This document shows, piece by piece, positions 8,151 to 16,777 of a DNA stretch of 64,000 bases (positions within the stretch are counted from its first letter, which is position 1; the number at the start of each line of letters is the position of its first letter). Source of the stretch: an uncultured Cellulophaga sp. (GTDB lineage Bacteria > Bacteroidota > Bacteroidia > Flavobacteriales > Flavobacteriaceae); NCBI GenBank assembly GCA_947492955.1, contig CANLOV010000004.1, positions 1 to 64,000 on the forward strand, read 5' to 3'. The position numbers and the translations under genes are program-made. The notes under the pieces were generated by a model, which saw only the letters and a list, made by a program, of their open reading frames with translations, was not told where the DNA came from and did not search any database.

Positions 8151-9656
8151 ATGGTATCAGATAATAATATTTTTAGGTTAGTAAATAAAATTACTCTTAT
8201 CTTTTTATTTGTAATGTTTTTTGGTATTGTTTCTGCAAATGAAATAAATGATAATAATATTATAAGTGATAATAGTATAAATGAATTCTTAAAAGAAGAA
8301 GTAAGTTTTTTTTCTAAGAAATTAGTTCCTACAGTATTAGCGGTTCAGGAAGGAGATAATCAAGGAACAGTATTTCCTTTGGCTATTAATTTAGAAACTA
8401 AATCTCCTTATGGACCTGGAGGCTGGCCTTTTTTGTTTTTAGGAACATTGTTATTTAGTGTTATGGTAGCTACTTGGTATTACCACCAGTTAACCTATAT
8501 TGAAAAAAACTCTAGAGAGTTTTATAATAGTTTAAATGAGCTTAATAGTTTAAAATTAAAGTTTTTCACGACTATTGATAATGATTTAAAATTGCCCTTA
8601 ACTTTAATTTTAAATCCATTAGAAGAAATTTTGTCTACTTATCATGGCGATACAATTATAAAATCTAAATTAAGATTTGTAGAGCAAAATGTTAAGCATT
8701 TAATAGGTGTAGTAAATAAATTTACGGAATATAAAAATTTAGATATTAATGATGTAGAATTACCAAATTCTAACAATCAAAAACCAAGTGTTTATCCGAT
8801 ATCAAATTCTTATGTGGATACTACTATACAAGAAGAACTTGTTACAGTTTCTGACACAGAAATAGATAAAAAGATATTATCTATATTAATCGTTGATCAA
8901 GATGTTGATAGTAGGTTAGTTATAAAGAAGAGTTTTAAAGATAATTATAGTTTATTGGAAACGGATAATTGTAAAGAAGCGCTTAGTATTGCTTTTAAGA
9001 AATTACCAGATTTAATTATATGTGACTTTTCTGTTGAAGAAATGAATGGCATAGAACTTTGTAAACAATTAAAGACTAATATTAGAACTAGTCATATCCC
9101 TTTTATATTAACATCTTCATCAGATTTAATAGAATATCAAATAGAAGGTTTAAAATCGGGAGCTGATTTTTATATCATAAAACCGTTAAAGATAGAGCTA
9201 TTTAAAGTACGAGTTGAAAAATTGCTTGAGTCTCGAAAAATGATGAAAAAATATTTTCATATACAAGAGCACTTCAATTTGAAAAGGGAAAATTTAACAT
9301 CTTCTGATGATGTATTTATAGATAAAGTATTAAAACTATTAAATGCTAATATAAGTGATGAGTCATATGATATAAAATTGTTAGTGTCTGATATGAATAC
9401 TAGTAGATCAACTTTTTATAGAAAGTTAAAAGAGGTAACAGGTCAAGCTCCTAATGATTTTATTCAAATGATTCGTTTAAATAGGGCAGCCGAATTATTA
9501 CTTCAAAATCAAAATACAATTTCTGAGATTAGTTTTATGGTAGGTTACAAAGACCCGAATTATTTTGGAAAATGCTTTCGTAAGATGTATGGTGTGGCTC
9601 CTTCCCAATATTTAGAAAAGCATGGTGCTAGTATGGGTGAATTAGCAGGAAGTTAA
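8151..9656 (+). CDS. Degenerate hybrid two-component regulator (vestigial kinase, receiver, AraC domain)
   Basis: The 501-aa protein resembles the C-terminal half of a hybrid two-component system. It has an N-terminal hydrophobic segment, a second membrane segment (about 87-104), a vestigial dimerisation helix, a receiver (about 246-355) and an AraC-type HTH (about 395-495). The usual phosphoacceptor motif SHEFRTP reads DNDLKLP, with His replaced by N144. No ATPase domain and no large periplasmic sensor are present. The receiver keeps D249, the phosphoacceptor D292 and K344, while the second acidic-pocket residue is Q250. It cannot autophosphorylate, so it may be driven by another kinase or by direct ligand sensing. 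It precedes an MFS gene. Confidence 0.85.
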   Translation: MVSDNNIFRLVNKITLIFLFVMFFGIVSANEINDNNIISDNSINEFLKEEVSFFSKKLVPTVLAVQEGDNQGTVFPLAINLETKSPYGPGGWPFLFLGTLLFSVMVATWYYHQLTYIEKNSREFYNSLNELNSLKLKFFTTIDNDLKLPLTLILNPLEEILSTYHGDTIIKSKLRFVEQNVKHLIGVVNKFTEYKNLDINDVELPNSNNQKPSVYPISNSYVDTTIQEELVTVSDTEIDKKILSILIVDQDVDSRLVIKKSFKDNYSLLETDNCKEALSIAFKKLPDLIICDFSVEEMNGIELCKQLKTNIRTSHIPFILTSSSDLIEYQIEGLKSGADFYIIKPLKIELFKVRVEKLLESRKMMKKYFHIQEHFNLKRENLTSSDDVFIDKVLKLLNANISDESYDIKLLVSDMNTSRSTFYRKLKEVTGQAPNDFIQMIRLNRAAELLLQNQNTISEISFMVGYKDPNYFGKCFRKMYGVAPSQYLEKHGASMGELAGS

Positions 9657-9730
9657 TGGTTATTCTTATAATCTACTTTAGATAACCTATTTTGTAGTTA
9701 AAATTCTTTCATTTACATTATTATTGATAA

Positions 9731-11038
9731 ATGGTTAATAAAAAGTCATTAGGTATTATTACACATAAGCGTTTTAATATATTAGCTTTAGTTTTCGTTA
9801 GTGTTGTTATTAATTATCTAGATAGGAGTAGTATATCTATTGTTGCTTATGAATTAAGTAAGTCACTCGAATTAGATTCAGTACAAATGGGTTTAATTTT
9901 CTCAGCTTTTGGATGGACATACGCAATTATGCAAATTCCTGGAGGTATACTGGTAGATAGGATAAGATCTAGAGTTCTATATTCATGTATGATTTTTTTA
10001 TGGTCTTTAACAACACTTGTACAGGCTTTTGTTAATTCTTTTGTTGTTTTGTTTGGTTTAAGAGCTTTAATAGGTGTTTTTGAAGCGCCATCATTCCCTA
10101 TAAATAATTCTGTTATTACTAATTGGTTTCCTGAAAATGAGAGAGCTTCAGCAATTGCTATATATACTTCGGGGCAATATATGGGGTTAGCTTTTCTTAC
10201 GCCTGTATTAGTTGTGATTCAGAATTATATTGGTTGGCAAGGAGTTTTTATTGTTTTAGGTGTAGTAGGAATTTTATGGTCATTAGTTTGGTACTTCTTT
10301 TATAGAGATCCTTTTAAACATAAAAAAGTTAGTAAGATTGAATTAGATTATATTCGTAGAGGAGAAGGTTTAATTATAGAAAAAGTAGAAAAAAAAGACA
10401 AATTAAGTTGGAAAGACTTTAAGCAGGTTTTTATGTATAGAAAGCTTTGGGGTTTATATATTGGCCAGTTTTGTTTGGGGTCCTTATTTATTTTTTTTCT
10501 TACCTGGTTCCCTACTTATTTAGTGAAATATAGAGGCTTAGATTTTTTAGAATCTGGTTTTTTAGCTTCTATACCTTTTTTGGCAGCATTCATAGGTGTC
10601 TTATTATCTGGTTTTACATCTGATTTTTTAATTAAAAAAGGGTATTCAAGTGAAATAGCAAGAAAAACACCAGTTATTATTGGTATGTTACTTTCTGTTG
10701 TAATTATTGGAGCTAATTATACTAATAATACTTTTTTTGTAATAATGTTTTTAGCTATTTCATTTTTCGGAAATGGTTTAGCTGGTATTGCGTGGATATT
10801 TGTATCCCTGATAGCTCCGAAGCATTTAATAGGTTTAATAGGAGGTGTATTTAATTTAATGGGAGCTTTATCTGCTGTAGTTATACCTATATTTATAGGG
10901 TTTTTAGTAAAAGGAGGAGATTTTAAGCCTGCTTTGTTTTTTATTGGAGCTATAGCATTAATAGGTTTTTTTTCCTATGTTTTTTTAGTAGGTAAAGTAG
11001 AACGTATTAAGTGTAGCGATACTGAAGATAATTTTTAA
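9731..11038 (+). CDS. MFS transporter, ACS family (hexuronate/galactonate type)
   Basis: The 435-aa permease has twelve predicted membrane segments and the family signature VVINYLDRSSISIVA at the N-terminus, as in ExuT/DgoT-type anion:cation symporters. The FEAPSFPINNSVITNWFPENERA segment is typical of this family. It is closely paralogous to the permease at 21984-23273, sharing long identical stretches. It probably imports a sugar acid such as galactonate or a uronate. It is 74 bp after the degenerate regulator. Its stop overlaps the 3' end of the convergent VCBS gene by 4 bp. Confidence 0.85.
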   Translation: MVNKKSLGIITHKRFNILALVFVSVVINYLDRSSISIVAYELSKSLELDSVQMGLIFSAFGWTYAIMQIPGGILVDRIRSRVLYSCMIFLWSLTTLVQAFVNSFVVLFGLRALIGVFEAPSFPINNSVITNWFPENERASAIAIYTSGQYMGLAFLTPVLVVIQNYIGWQGVFIVLGVVGILWSLVWYFFYRDPFKHKKVSKIELDYIRRGEGLIIEKVEKKDKLSWKDFKQVFMYRKLWGLYIGQFCLGSLFIFFLTWFPTYLVKYRGLDFLESGFLASIPFLAAFIGVLLSGFTSDFLIKKGYSSEIARKTPVIIGMLLSVVIIGANYTNNTFFVIMFLAISFFGNGLAGIAWIFVSLIAPKHLIGLIGGVFNLMGALSAVVIPIFIGFLVKGGDFKPALFFIGAIALIGFFSYVFLVGKVERIKCSDTEDNF

Positions 11039-12915
11039 TGCCTAAAAAGTAACTTCCCATTCCATGTATCTTTGCCAAGACTTAATTTATATACATACAT
11101 GCCAGATGGTAATATTAAACCATTTGAGTCCTTACCATCCCAGTAACTTATCCAATTATCTATTGGCTGCGATATTTCTTCTTTATAATTAAAGACTTTT
11201 AAGCCAGTTACAGAATATATATCTATAGTTAAGAGTCCGGCTTCCTTTATTTCCATATTAAATGCTATGGACTTAGTTTCATTAAAAGGATTAGGGTAAG
11301 TAATTATATCTACTATATCCGTAGAAGTATCTGAAGGTTGTGATATTTCTTCTTCTTCTTCTTCTTCTTCTTCTCCTTCTTCTTCTATTGGCTCAGATGA
11401 TTCGATATAATATTGTCCTTCTATCATACCATTGTTTTGCTTTACTTTTATTTTTTGATTTGTAGCAAGGTTGTATATTTTTTCTATTTGTTTATTTGGC
11501 CATGAAATAATTAAACTATCAATCTTTTTTATATCTCCCATTCCAAAATGTAAGGGCTTAATACTTTGTCCCATAATGGTAGCTCCATGTAAAAGACGAT
11601 GAACTGCTTTACCATTTGTATACGCACTTGCTTTAGTTCCGTATGCGTTTCTGTTAATTGTTGTTCCTTCTAAATTAACTTGTAACCATTCATTCCCATT
11701 TGCAGTGGTATTTTTATATAAATACGGAGCATCATTTGTATTACTTACTAATATATCCAAATCACCATCATTGTCATAATCAAAAACCTCTGCACCCATA
11801 CCATTAGCAAAACCGTTGGCAGAAGATTGCTCTGTCCAGTCTACAAATCGTTCTTCTCCTTCACTTCTTAAATTTTTAAAGAAATTGTTGTTATAATTAA
11901 GGTCATTATTTCCGTTTACTACATATATATCTTGGTCACCATCGTTATCAGCATCTAAAAAACGAGTTCCCCATCCAAAATGACCATTTTCCACTCCTTC
12001 TTCTACAGTCTTATTTATAAAAGGACCTTCTTCTGTACCCATGAATAGAGGATTGCTTTTAGATTCGGCAATATTAGTTACATAAATATCAAAATAACCA
12101 TCATTATTATAGTCTCCTATGGTAGATCCCATTCCGCAACCTGTATTTTTTAAATTATATTCTATTGTAGCATCTGTAAAAGAAAGCCCGTTATTATTAA
12201 TATAAAAATTACTAAGTCCAAAATCGTTAATAACATATAAATCCATCCATCCATCTCTATTTGCATCTATAGGTAAACAAGACCATGTTCTGTTGGAATC
12301 ATTTAAATTAAGCGCCCCATTTATTTCTTCAAAAGTGCCATCTCCTTTATTATGATACAATCTGTTAGGTTGTCCTAAATAATAGAGGTAAAGGTCTAAA
12401 TTGCCATCATTATCATAATCCCACCATAAACTACCAATATTATTACAATCATTACACGAAACTATATTTGTACTTTCAGTAACATCTGTAAAAGTACCAT
12501 CTTTCATATTATGATATAACTGAGTGCCATTCTGGTGAGCCAATAGTAAATCAGGATAGTCATCATTATCATAATCACCCCAAGAAGCTCCTAGTTTTAA
12601 ACCTTGAAGTCCGTTAGAATATTGTTGAGAAAAACCAGCTTTTACAGTAGCGTCTTCAAACCTAAAACCTTTGTTGTTTAATAGTCGACTCCATGTTGTA
12701 GGATCGCTTGGATTAAATGCATTATAACCAACAATGAACATATCTAAATCACCATCTAAATCATAATCAGCAACTGCATTTCCATAATTAATTTCCATAT
12801 TATTAAAAGTGGAAACTGTAGTTTCTGTAAACTGTTGAGCATTAATGATACTAGATGCTACAATTAATGAAAGTGTTAATATAAATTTTCTTATATTTTT
12901 TATTTGGTAATACAT
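11035..12915 (-). CDS. Secreted VCBS/FG-GAP repeat protein with UnbV domain and T9SS sorting signal
   Basis: The 626-aa protein has a signal peptide ending near SIINAQQ. About 30-400 is filled with FG-GAP/VCBS repeats of the DYDNDGDLD calcium-binding kind, followed by an ASPIC/UnbV-like domain (about 410-490). A glutamate-rich linker (about 508-521) encoded by a TTC-type microsatellite leads to a C-terminal type IX secretion sorting domain (about 540-626; YPNPFNETKS, GMYVYKLSLG). It should be exported and surface-attached or released. Such proteins often accompany SusC/SusD pairs in marine Bacteroidota; their exact role is not established. Confidence 0.85.
   Translation of the reverse strand: MYYQIKNIRKFILTLSLIVASSIINAQQFTETTVSTFNNMEINYGNAVADYDLDGDLDMFIVGYNAFNPSDPTTWSRLLNNKGFRFEDATVKAGFSQQYSNGLQGLKLGASWGDYDNDDYPDLLLAHQNGTQLYHNMKDGTFTDVTESTNIVSCNDCNNIGSLWWDYDNDGNLDLYLYYLGQPNRLYHNKGDGTFEEINGALNLNDSNRTWSCLPIDANRDGWMDLYVINDFGLSNFYINNNGLSFTDATIEYNLKNTGCGMGSTIGDYNNDGYFDIYVTNIAESKSNPLFMGTEEGPFINKTVEEGVENGHFGWGTRFLDADNDGDQDIYVVNGNNDLNYNNNFFKNLRSEGEERFVDWTEQSSANGFANGMGAEVFDYDNDGDLDILVSNTNDAPYLYKNTTANGNEWLQVNLEGTTINRNAYGTKASAYTNGKAVHRLLHGATIMGQSIKPLHFGMGDIKKIDSLIISWPNKQIEKIYNLATNQKIKVKQNNGMIEGQYYIESSEPIEEEGEEEEEEEEEISQPSDTSTDIVDIITYPNPFNETKSIAFNMEIKEAGLLTIDIYSVTGLKVFNYKEEISQPIDNWISYWDGKDSNGLILPSGMYVYKLSLGKDTWNGKLLFRH
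11347..11388. repeat. TTC/CTT microsatellite coding a poly-Glu linker
   Basis: A run of about thirteen near-identical trinucleotides, broken by one TCC, lies inside the VCBS gene just before its sorting domain. On the coding strand it gives a run of Glu codons with one Gly. Length change by slippage in steps of three would keep the frame and only vary linker length. Confidence 0.85.
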
Positions 12916-13040
12916 CTATTTAAGTATTCTGTTTTTTTTTAATAACTTACTTGTTTGTAGTGTAAATTATTATATTAATAATTTGAATTTATATAAATAT
13001 CGGTCAAAAACAAGTGTAATTTGGTCAAAATATGTAAACC

Positions 13041-16000
13041 TTATTCAATTGATTTTAAAAAAGAGATTGCTTGAAGCTTATTTTTGTTGTTACCAATAAG
13101 TATTGCATTTTGTGTTCCTATTTTAATTTTCTTCATATCTTTTGCATCATGTGGAGCAAAAAATCCACTTTCAGAGGTTGATATACTATTAAAATTACCC
13201 GTTCCATCTCCTTTTAGATATAAACCAATACTTGCATCATTTCGTGGAGTTTCAATTTCTGAAGCATAAAGATTACCTGATATTAGTAAATCTTTATGCC
13301 CATCTAGATTATAATCATCTACAAGGATATTATTTATACTAGATACTTGTGCTAATTGTGGTAATTTATGCATTTTAAAAGATTTTCCATTAATGTTTTC
13401 TATATAATATGATGCAAACGTTTTGGCTTTTAAGTGATAGGCATTATTTAAATCTTCTCCATATATGTTTTTTAGATTAGAGGAACCAAAGGCTTCAAAA
13501 GTTGGGAATTTCTTATCTAATTCTGGTACTTGTTCAATAGAGCAAGATCTACCTCTTACAGGGAAAACTTCACCGTGTTCATAATAACTTAATATGATGT
13601 CTAGTGTTCCGTTTTTATCAAAATCATGACTGTGTACTTGAAATGGAGTATCCTTAGAGGCTTTGTATTTGTAATTTAGCCCTAAATTACCAACAATAAG
13701 ATCGTTGTCTCCATCATTATCAATATCTGAACTTACAACTTTATAATACCATCCATTACTATCTTTGAGTTCATCAAATTCCGTTTTTATAAATTCTCCT
13801 TTATCGTTTTGCAAGAATATAGTGATTGGCATCCATTCTCCAACAATAACAATATCTAGTTTATTGTCGTTATTAATATCTGTCCATGTAGCAGAGGTAA
13901 CTAAGCCAAGAGAGTTAAATTCTGGAGCTTTTTCTTTAGTAACATCTATTAGATATCCATTAATGTTTTCTAATAGTTTACTATTGGCAGCATAAGGATA
14001 TTTACCAGGCGTTAATCTTCCGCCAATGAAAACATCTAAATCACCATCTAAATCATAATCTATAGTTTCTATTGCACTTCCGCTGGTTAAATATTTGGGT
14101 ATTCTCTTTAAATCTTTTTTAAATATTCCTGTTCCATCATTTATGTATAGTCTATCCTGAAGTTTTTGGCTATTCTCATTAAATTCATTGCCACCACTTA
14201 CAATAAGTAAATCTTGGTCCCCATCAGAATCAATATCGAAAAAAGCACAACCTAGATCTTCCGAGTCTTTATCAACAGACCAAGCTCCCTCTTTTAGTTC
14301 GGTAAAGCTGTTATCTTCTTTTTGTATGAATAAAGAACCAGAGAAACCAGCGGATCCACCAATAAAGAAGTCATCTAAGCCATCGCTATTAACATCTGAA
14401 ACAGCTATGCAAGGCCCAAATTCAGACATTTTATGAGGTAGTAATATTTCCTTTTTAAAATCATTATACTCATTTTCTTTATGAGTGTAGTTGAGTTTTA
14501 TTTTTTGTGAGATATCTTTAAAAATAGGAGTGTTTATATTATTTGTTTTATTGTTTATGGATTCTCTTTTTGTTTTTTTCTGATTAATTTCTAATAGCTG
14601 ATTTGCTTTAACATTTTTAAGAGTTGTTATATCGCCATTTAACCATTTAATCTCAATCTTATCTATGCTTTTTTCGTTATTTAATCCAAAATGAGCTATA
14701 TCTTCACTTTTAGACATGTAGCCTCTATTGTTTGTGAATTCAAACATTTGCCATAATGAATCATTTTTAAAAAGTTTTACTCTTGTTCCGTAAAAATTAT
14801 TTTTGTGAAGAGGCTTAAGTTTTATTCTTAAATAATTACCTATATTTTTTTCGATAGTATTATTTCTGTAAATAAAAGCTTTTTCATCAACGTTATTTAT
14901 AATTAAATCTAAATCACCATCTAAATCTAAATCTGCATAAGATGCTCCATTGGATAAGGTTTTTGTGTTAAATCCCCAATCTTTAATTTTTTTAGAAAAG
15001 GTTAAATTTCCATTGTTTTTATACATATAGTTTATTAGCTTATCTTCAGGAGCCATTTTTGCTAAAGCTAACACATCAACAATATCTTGAAACCGCTTGC
15101 CTTGTTTTTTAGCAATAATTTGAATGCTATCAAGAATTTTTTCATATTTAATATTTATGTCACTATAACGCATGTTTCTTTTAATACCATTAGTAACGAA
15201 AATATCTTTAAGACCATCATTATCAAAATCAGCAATTAACGGGCCCCAGCTCCAATCGGTATTAGATACTCCTCCCAATTGGGCTAAATCACTAAAAGTA
15301 CCATTACCATTATTTCTTTGTAGTGTATTAAACATGTATTGGTAATGCCAACCTCTGTCTACTATAGCCCAAAAATCTTCAGGTTGCATTCCGCCCATAT
15401 TCGTTTTAATACGTTTATGGTCTTCAGCAACCATATCTACTACCATTATATCTAAATTTCCATCATTATCATAATCAGCGATATCGCTTCCCATACTAAA
15501 ATTTGAAGTATGTTTAAATGTTTTTTTTATAACCTCTCTAAAAGTTTCATTTCCATTATTAAGGTACATGTAATCCGGTTTGTCGTAATCGTTAGAGACA
15601 TAAATATCTAACCAATCATCATTATTTACGTCTCCTGTTGAAGCAGATAATCCATGAGCTAAGTTTTTCGTTTTTGCTAAATAAGATACATCGGCAAAAC
15701 CTTTATTTTTTCCTAGATTTTTAAATAACTTATCGCTATATCTAGGATTAGGGTATTGATTAGGATTTACCCCTCCTTTTCTGCTCCCATAACCAGGTGG
15801 TTGGTTAACTAAATAAAGGTCTATAAGGCCATCTTTATTGTAATCAAAAAAATTTGCTTGAACAGAAAATCCTTTGTCGTTAAGTCTATATTCTTTTGCT
15901 TTTTCTGTAAAGGTTAAGTCGCCATTATTAATAAATAGAAGGTTGTCACTAGTTTTATTTTTCTCTCTAATGTTTTTACAAACATAAATATCTAGATACC

Positions 16001-16394
16001 CATCAGAATTAACGTCTGCAAATGTAATTCCGGTAGACCAAGTGCTATCCTTGTTGATATTAGCCTTTTCTGAAATATTTTCAAATTTTAAATTTCCTTT
16101 ATTTAAATATAATTGATCTTTTACTTGGTTTCCAGAGAAATATATATCAGGTAGCCCATCATTGTTAATATCTCCTATGGCTACACCAGCTCCAGTAACA
16201 AAAATCTCGTTTATTAAATGGTTGTTTTTGTCACTTTCAATTAATGTATTTGAAAAATTAATATTACTGTAGTCAGAATCAATTAAGGAGAAAAGTGTTT
16301 TAGCCTTTTTTGCTTCTAAATTATTTTTTTGATTACAAGAATAAAATTGCACTATAGCTAATATATATGCTATTAATTTAATCGTTTTTTTCAT
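13041..16394 (-). CDS. Large VCBS/UnbV repeat lipoprotein
   Basis: The 1117-aa protein starts with a lipoprotein signal (lipobox YSCNQK, C20). It carries many FG-GAP/VCBS repeats with DxDxDG-type calcium loops in two blocks (about 65-500 and 660-1050), separated by an ASPIC/UnbV-like domain (about 520-610). It is probably anchored at the outer membrane and surface-exposed. It is transcribed away from susC, with which it shares a 383-bp intergenic region, and 125 bp upstream of the smaller VCBS gene on the same strand. No catalytic motif of a hydrolase or sulfatase was found, so a binding or scaffold role is more likely. Confidence 0.85.
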   Translation of the reverse strand: MKKTIKLIAYILAIVQFYSCNQKNNLEAKKAKTLFSLIDSDYSNINFSNTLIESDKNNHLINEIFVTGAGVAIGDINNDGLPDIYFSGNQVKDQLYLNKGNLKFENISEKANINKDSTWSTGITFADVNSDGYLDIYVCKNIREKNKTSDNLLFINNGDLTFTEKAKEYRLNDKGFSVQANFFDYNKDGLIDLYLVNQPPGYGSRKGGVNPNQYPNPRYSDKLFKNLGKNKGFADVSYLAKTKNLAHGLSASTGDVNNDDWLDIYVSNDYDKPDYMYLNNGNETFREVIKKTFKHTSNFSMGSDIADYDNDGNLDIMVVDMVAEDHKRIKTNMGGMQPEDFWAIVDRGWHYQYMFNTLQRNNGNGTFSDLAQLGGVSNTDWSWGPLIADFDNDGLKDIFVTNGIKRNMRYSDINIKYEKILDSIQIIAKKQGKRFQDIVDVLALAKMAPEDKLINYMYKNNGNLTFSKKIKDWGFNTKTLSNGASYADLDLDGDLDLIINNVDEKAFIYRNNTIEKNIGNYLRIKLKPLHKNNFYGTRVKLFKNDSLWQMFEFTNNRGYMSKSEDIAHFGLNNEKSIDKIEIKWLNGDITTLKNVKANQLLEINQKKTKRESINNKTNNINTPIFKDISQKIKLNYTHKENEYNDFKKEILLPHKMSEFGPCIAVSDVNSDGLDDFFIGGSAGFSGSLFIQKEDNSFTELKEGAWSVDKDSEDLGCAFFDIDSDGDQDLLIVSGGNEFNENSQKLQDRLYINDGTGIFKKDLKRIPKYLTSGSAIETIDYDLDGDLDVFIGGRLTPGKYPYAANSKLLENINGYLIDVTKEKAPEFNSLGLVTSATWTDINNDNKLDIVIVGEWMPITIFLQNDKGEFIKTEFDELKDSNGWYYKVVSSDIDNDGDNDLIVGNLGLNYKYKASKDTPFQVHSHDFDKNGTLDIILSYYEHGEVFPVRGRSCSIEQVPELDKKFPTFEAFGSSNLKNIYGEDLNNAYHLKAKTFASYYIENINGKSFKMHKLPQLAQVSSINNILVDDYNLDGHKDLLISGNLYASEIETPRNDASIGLYLKGDGTGNFNSISTSESGFFAPHDAKDMKKIKIGTQNAILIGNNKNKLQAISFLKSIE

Positions 16395-16777
16395 AAAATA
16401 TTCACTCTTTTAAACATATAAATTAAACTAACATAATTACTTGTTTATATGATTAGTATAATTTATCAATATACATTTTATAGCTTTATTAATGCATATT
16501 AATAAATATATGTCAATTAATTTAACACTAAAATAAAAAACAACCTTAGTAGTAAGAATATGTTAATAAAACCTTTAAATAAATAGGTTTTACCTAATCT
16601 TGATCATATTTTACCAATACAAATTTAAGCAAAATGGTTCTTTTGGTATAGTCTTAAATAATTGTTAAATCAATAATTTTAAAGTGGTGTTTGTTGCAAA
16701 TATTTAACAGCATTATATAGAAAATATTGATTAATCATTTTTTAGGGTGAACTAAATTCTAACTAAAATTAACTAAC
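16395..16777. other. 383-bp divergent intergenic region between the VCBS lipoprotein and susC
   Basis: The region is extremely AT-rich and has no ORF of note and no strong palindrome. It must carry both divergent promoters. A TTTG at 16690-16693 followed about 20 bp later by TATATAGA (16714-16721) is a weak candidate for the susC promoter; no confident operator is visible. Confidence 0.4.

Noticed and set aside
11347-11388. CRISPR-like or regulatory repeat
   Set aside because: It is a coding trinucleotide microsatellite without spacers.
11035-16394. Glycoside hydrolase or sulfatase hidden in the two large reverse-strand proteins
   Set aside because: Only VCBS/FG-GAP and UnbV-type segments, a linker and a sorting domain were seen; no catalytic signature.
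16395-16777. tRNA or structured RNA in the longest gene-free stretch
   Set aside because: No cloverleaf, TPsiC-like sequence or stable hairpin could be found; the stretch is simply AT-rich promoter DNA.
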